Shown: in pieces, positions 6,105 to 6,700 of the stretch
Numbering within the stretch: the stretch's first letter is position 1
Layout of the letters: each line of letters opens with the position of its first letter
Source: Bdellovibrionales bacterium
GTDB taxonomy: Bacteria; Bdellovibrionota; UBA1018; CAIPTA01
Assembly: GCA_021730855.1 (NCBI GenBank)
Contig: JAKFYM010000175.1
Span: 1 to 6,700 of the forward strand
Length of the DNA: 6,700 bases
Direction: 5' to 3'
Position numbers and translations under genes: made by a program
Notes under the pieces: model-generated
Told to the model about the DNA's origin: nothing
The model's input: the letters and a program-made list of their open reading frames with translations, nothing else
Databases searched by the model: none

Positions 6105-6113
6105 CGTTTTTTT
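6071..6113 (+). terminator. Possible plus-strand intrinsic terminator
   Basis: Read on the plus strand, the same inverted repeat ends in GGGGGGAG followed by CG and seven T (6107-6113), which is the layout of a rho-independent terminator. It would stop antisense transcription before it enters the membrane-protein gene. No plus-strand gene is supported, so the orientation is odd, and the T run may instead be incidental. Confidence 0.4.
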
Positions 6114-6114
6114 C
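6094..6114 (-). promoter_or_regulatory. Leader word upstream of tdk, shared with the UPRT-like gene
   Basis: The plus strand here has CTTGGGGGGAGCG followed by seven T and C. The copy at 5405-5424 differs by one G and two substitutions. This copy lies 28-48 bases upstream of the tdk ATG and contributes the distal arm of the hairpin that pairs with the tdk ribosome site. Confidence 0.4.
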
Positions 6115-6117
6115 AAC

Positions 6118-6642
6118 CTAGAAGTGGAAATTCAGATTGGCGAGAGCCGTCACCACTCCGTATTCGTTATCGGCGAAGACGCGGATGTACTCCACCGAAG
6201 GACCAATGCTGATGTCCTCGCTTAGGGGGATGTCGTAGCCAAGGACAGCACCAGAGGAGAAGTCTGTGTTTGCACCGCTTGCGCCAAAAGCCGATGAGCT
6301 CAGGCGCGTGATCCCGACCTTGCCTCCTAGATAGAGGCCCTCATAGGTATAGAGCGCATCTAGGTGGGCGTTGAGGATGCCTACGCGCAGGTCGGATTGC
6401 AGGCCTAGGATGGAGGCAGTGCCCATGCTTTTGGAGGAGTTGCTGGCGGAGAGGCCGGCCGCGAAGCTCTCGGTGAACTGGTAGCCTCCGCGGATGCCGT
6501 ACGCGAAGCGAGTGCCAAGATTGTTGCTTGGAAAAGCAGCCCCTAGAGAGGCGGTGAGGGTGGTTTGGCCGGGTTCGGCGGCCCGGGCGAGAGGGGTTGA
6601 GAGGACGGTGAATAAAGCGAACGTTAGAATGAGGTGTTTCAT
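6118..6642 (-). CDS. Small outer-membrane beta-barrel-like protein with signal peptide
   Basis: This 174-residue protein has a clear Sec signal: MKHL, a hydrophobic core, and an ...PLARA|AEPG cleavage region near residue 21-22. The mature part alternates polar and hydrophobic residues with many Gly, Ser and aromatic positions (for example TLTASLGAAF, YGIRGGYQF, GLYLGGKVGI, SIGPSVEYIRVFA), typical of transmembrane beta strands. It ends in ...LANLNFHF, with the terminal Phe used by the barrel-assembly machinery. Size suggests an eight-stranded barrel of the general OmpA/OmpW-like 'outer membrane beta-barrel' type. No specific family can be named and no transport or adhesion role can be assigned. 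The ATG at 6642 is preceded by AAAAGGAGAT, about 7 bases away. The gene is followed after 51 bases by tdk, with a hairpin between them, so it may or may not share the transcript. Its length and composition look intact. Confidence 0.82.
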   Translation of the reverse strand: MKHLILTFALFTVLSTPLARAAEPGQTTLTASLGAAFPSNNLGTRFAYGIRGGYQFTESFAAGLSASNSSKSMGTASILGLQSDLRVGILNAHLDALYTYEGLYLGGKVGITRLSSSAFGASGANTDFSSGAVLGYDIPLSEDISIGPSVEYIRVFADNEYGVVTALANLNFHF

Positions 6643-6651
6643 GTTTGGGAT

Positions 6652-6666
6652 CTCCTTTTGTAGGAG
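6652..6666 (-). other. Small inverted repeat covering the ribosome site of the membrane-protein gene
   Basis: On the minus strand CTCCT (6666-6662) faces AGGAG (6656-6652) across a five-base loop, so the Shine-Dalgarno of the gene starting at 6642 could be paired. Only 5 bp form, and CTCCT is complementary to any AGGAG, so chance is a real possibility. Confidence 0.35.
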
Positions 6667-6700
6667 TGTAGGCGAGGGCCTGGAAGATGGGGCGAGGGAT

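Noticed and set aside
6078..6117. Possible promoter before tdk: TTGAAA with a TACCGT 18 bases downstream
   Set aside because: The -10 match is only three of six bases and the sequence lies inside the hairpin; not strong enough to call.

Overview
This is a gene-dense stretch from a Gram-negative bacterium of moderately high GC content. All eight supported genes lie on the minus strand, so transcription runs from right to left. The Gram-negative reading rests on a secreted beta-barrel-like protein ending in Phe and on a lipoprotein-type solute-binding protein. I cannot assign a species. A nucleoside/nucleobase salvage set next to peptide uptake would suit a lineage that feeds on host or prey macromolecules, such as Bdellovibrio-like bacteria, but this is inference only.

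Layout in transcription order: a small outer-membrane-type protein (6642-6118); thymidine kinase tdk (6066-5452); a divergent uracil phosphoribosyltransferase-family protein (5357-4527); hypoxanthine phosphoribosyltransferase hpt (4415-3873); a GHMP-family small-molecule kinase (3850-2840); a DUF429 protein with predicted RNase H fold (2812-1904); an OppA-like peptide-binding lipoprotein (1907-285); and the N-terminal 62 codons of an OppB-like permease (186 to beyond base 1). Gaps are 51, 94, 111, 22 and 27 bases, then a 4-base overlap, then 98 bases. No intergenic stretch exceeds 300 bases.

The genes form two functional blocks. The first is salvage: tdk phosphorylates thymidine, the UPRT-like enzyme would make UMP from uracil, and hpt makes IMP/GMP from hypoxanthine/guanine. 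The second is the start of a dipeptide/oligopeptide ABC importer (binding protein, then permease), with the DUF429 gene coupled to it by overlapping stop and start codons. The GHMP kinase is tightly spaced after hpt and its substrate is unknown.

The most interesting non-coding signals are in the leaders of the salvage genes. A CTTGGGGG(G)AGCG + T-rich word occurs upstream of both tdk and the UPRT-like gene. In the tdk leader this word forms a strong hairpin with the tdk Shine-Dalgarno sequence. Three tandem 11-base repeats cover the tdk stop codon, and two short hairpins lie between the UPRT-like gene and hpt. I saw no tRNA, rRNA, CRISPR array, insertion sequence or convincing sigma-70 promoter.
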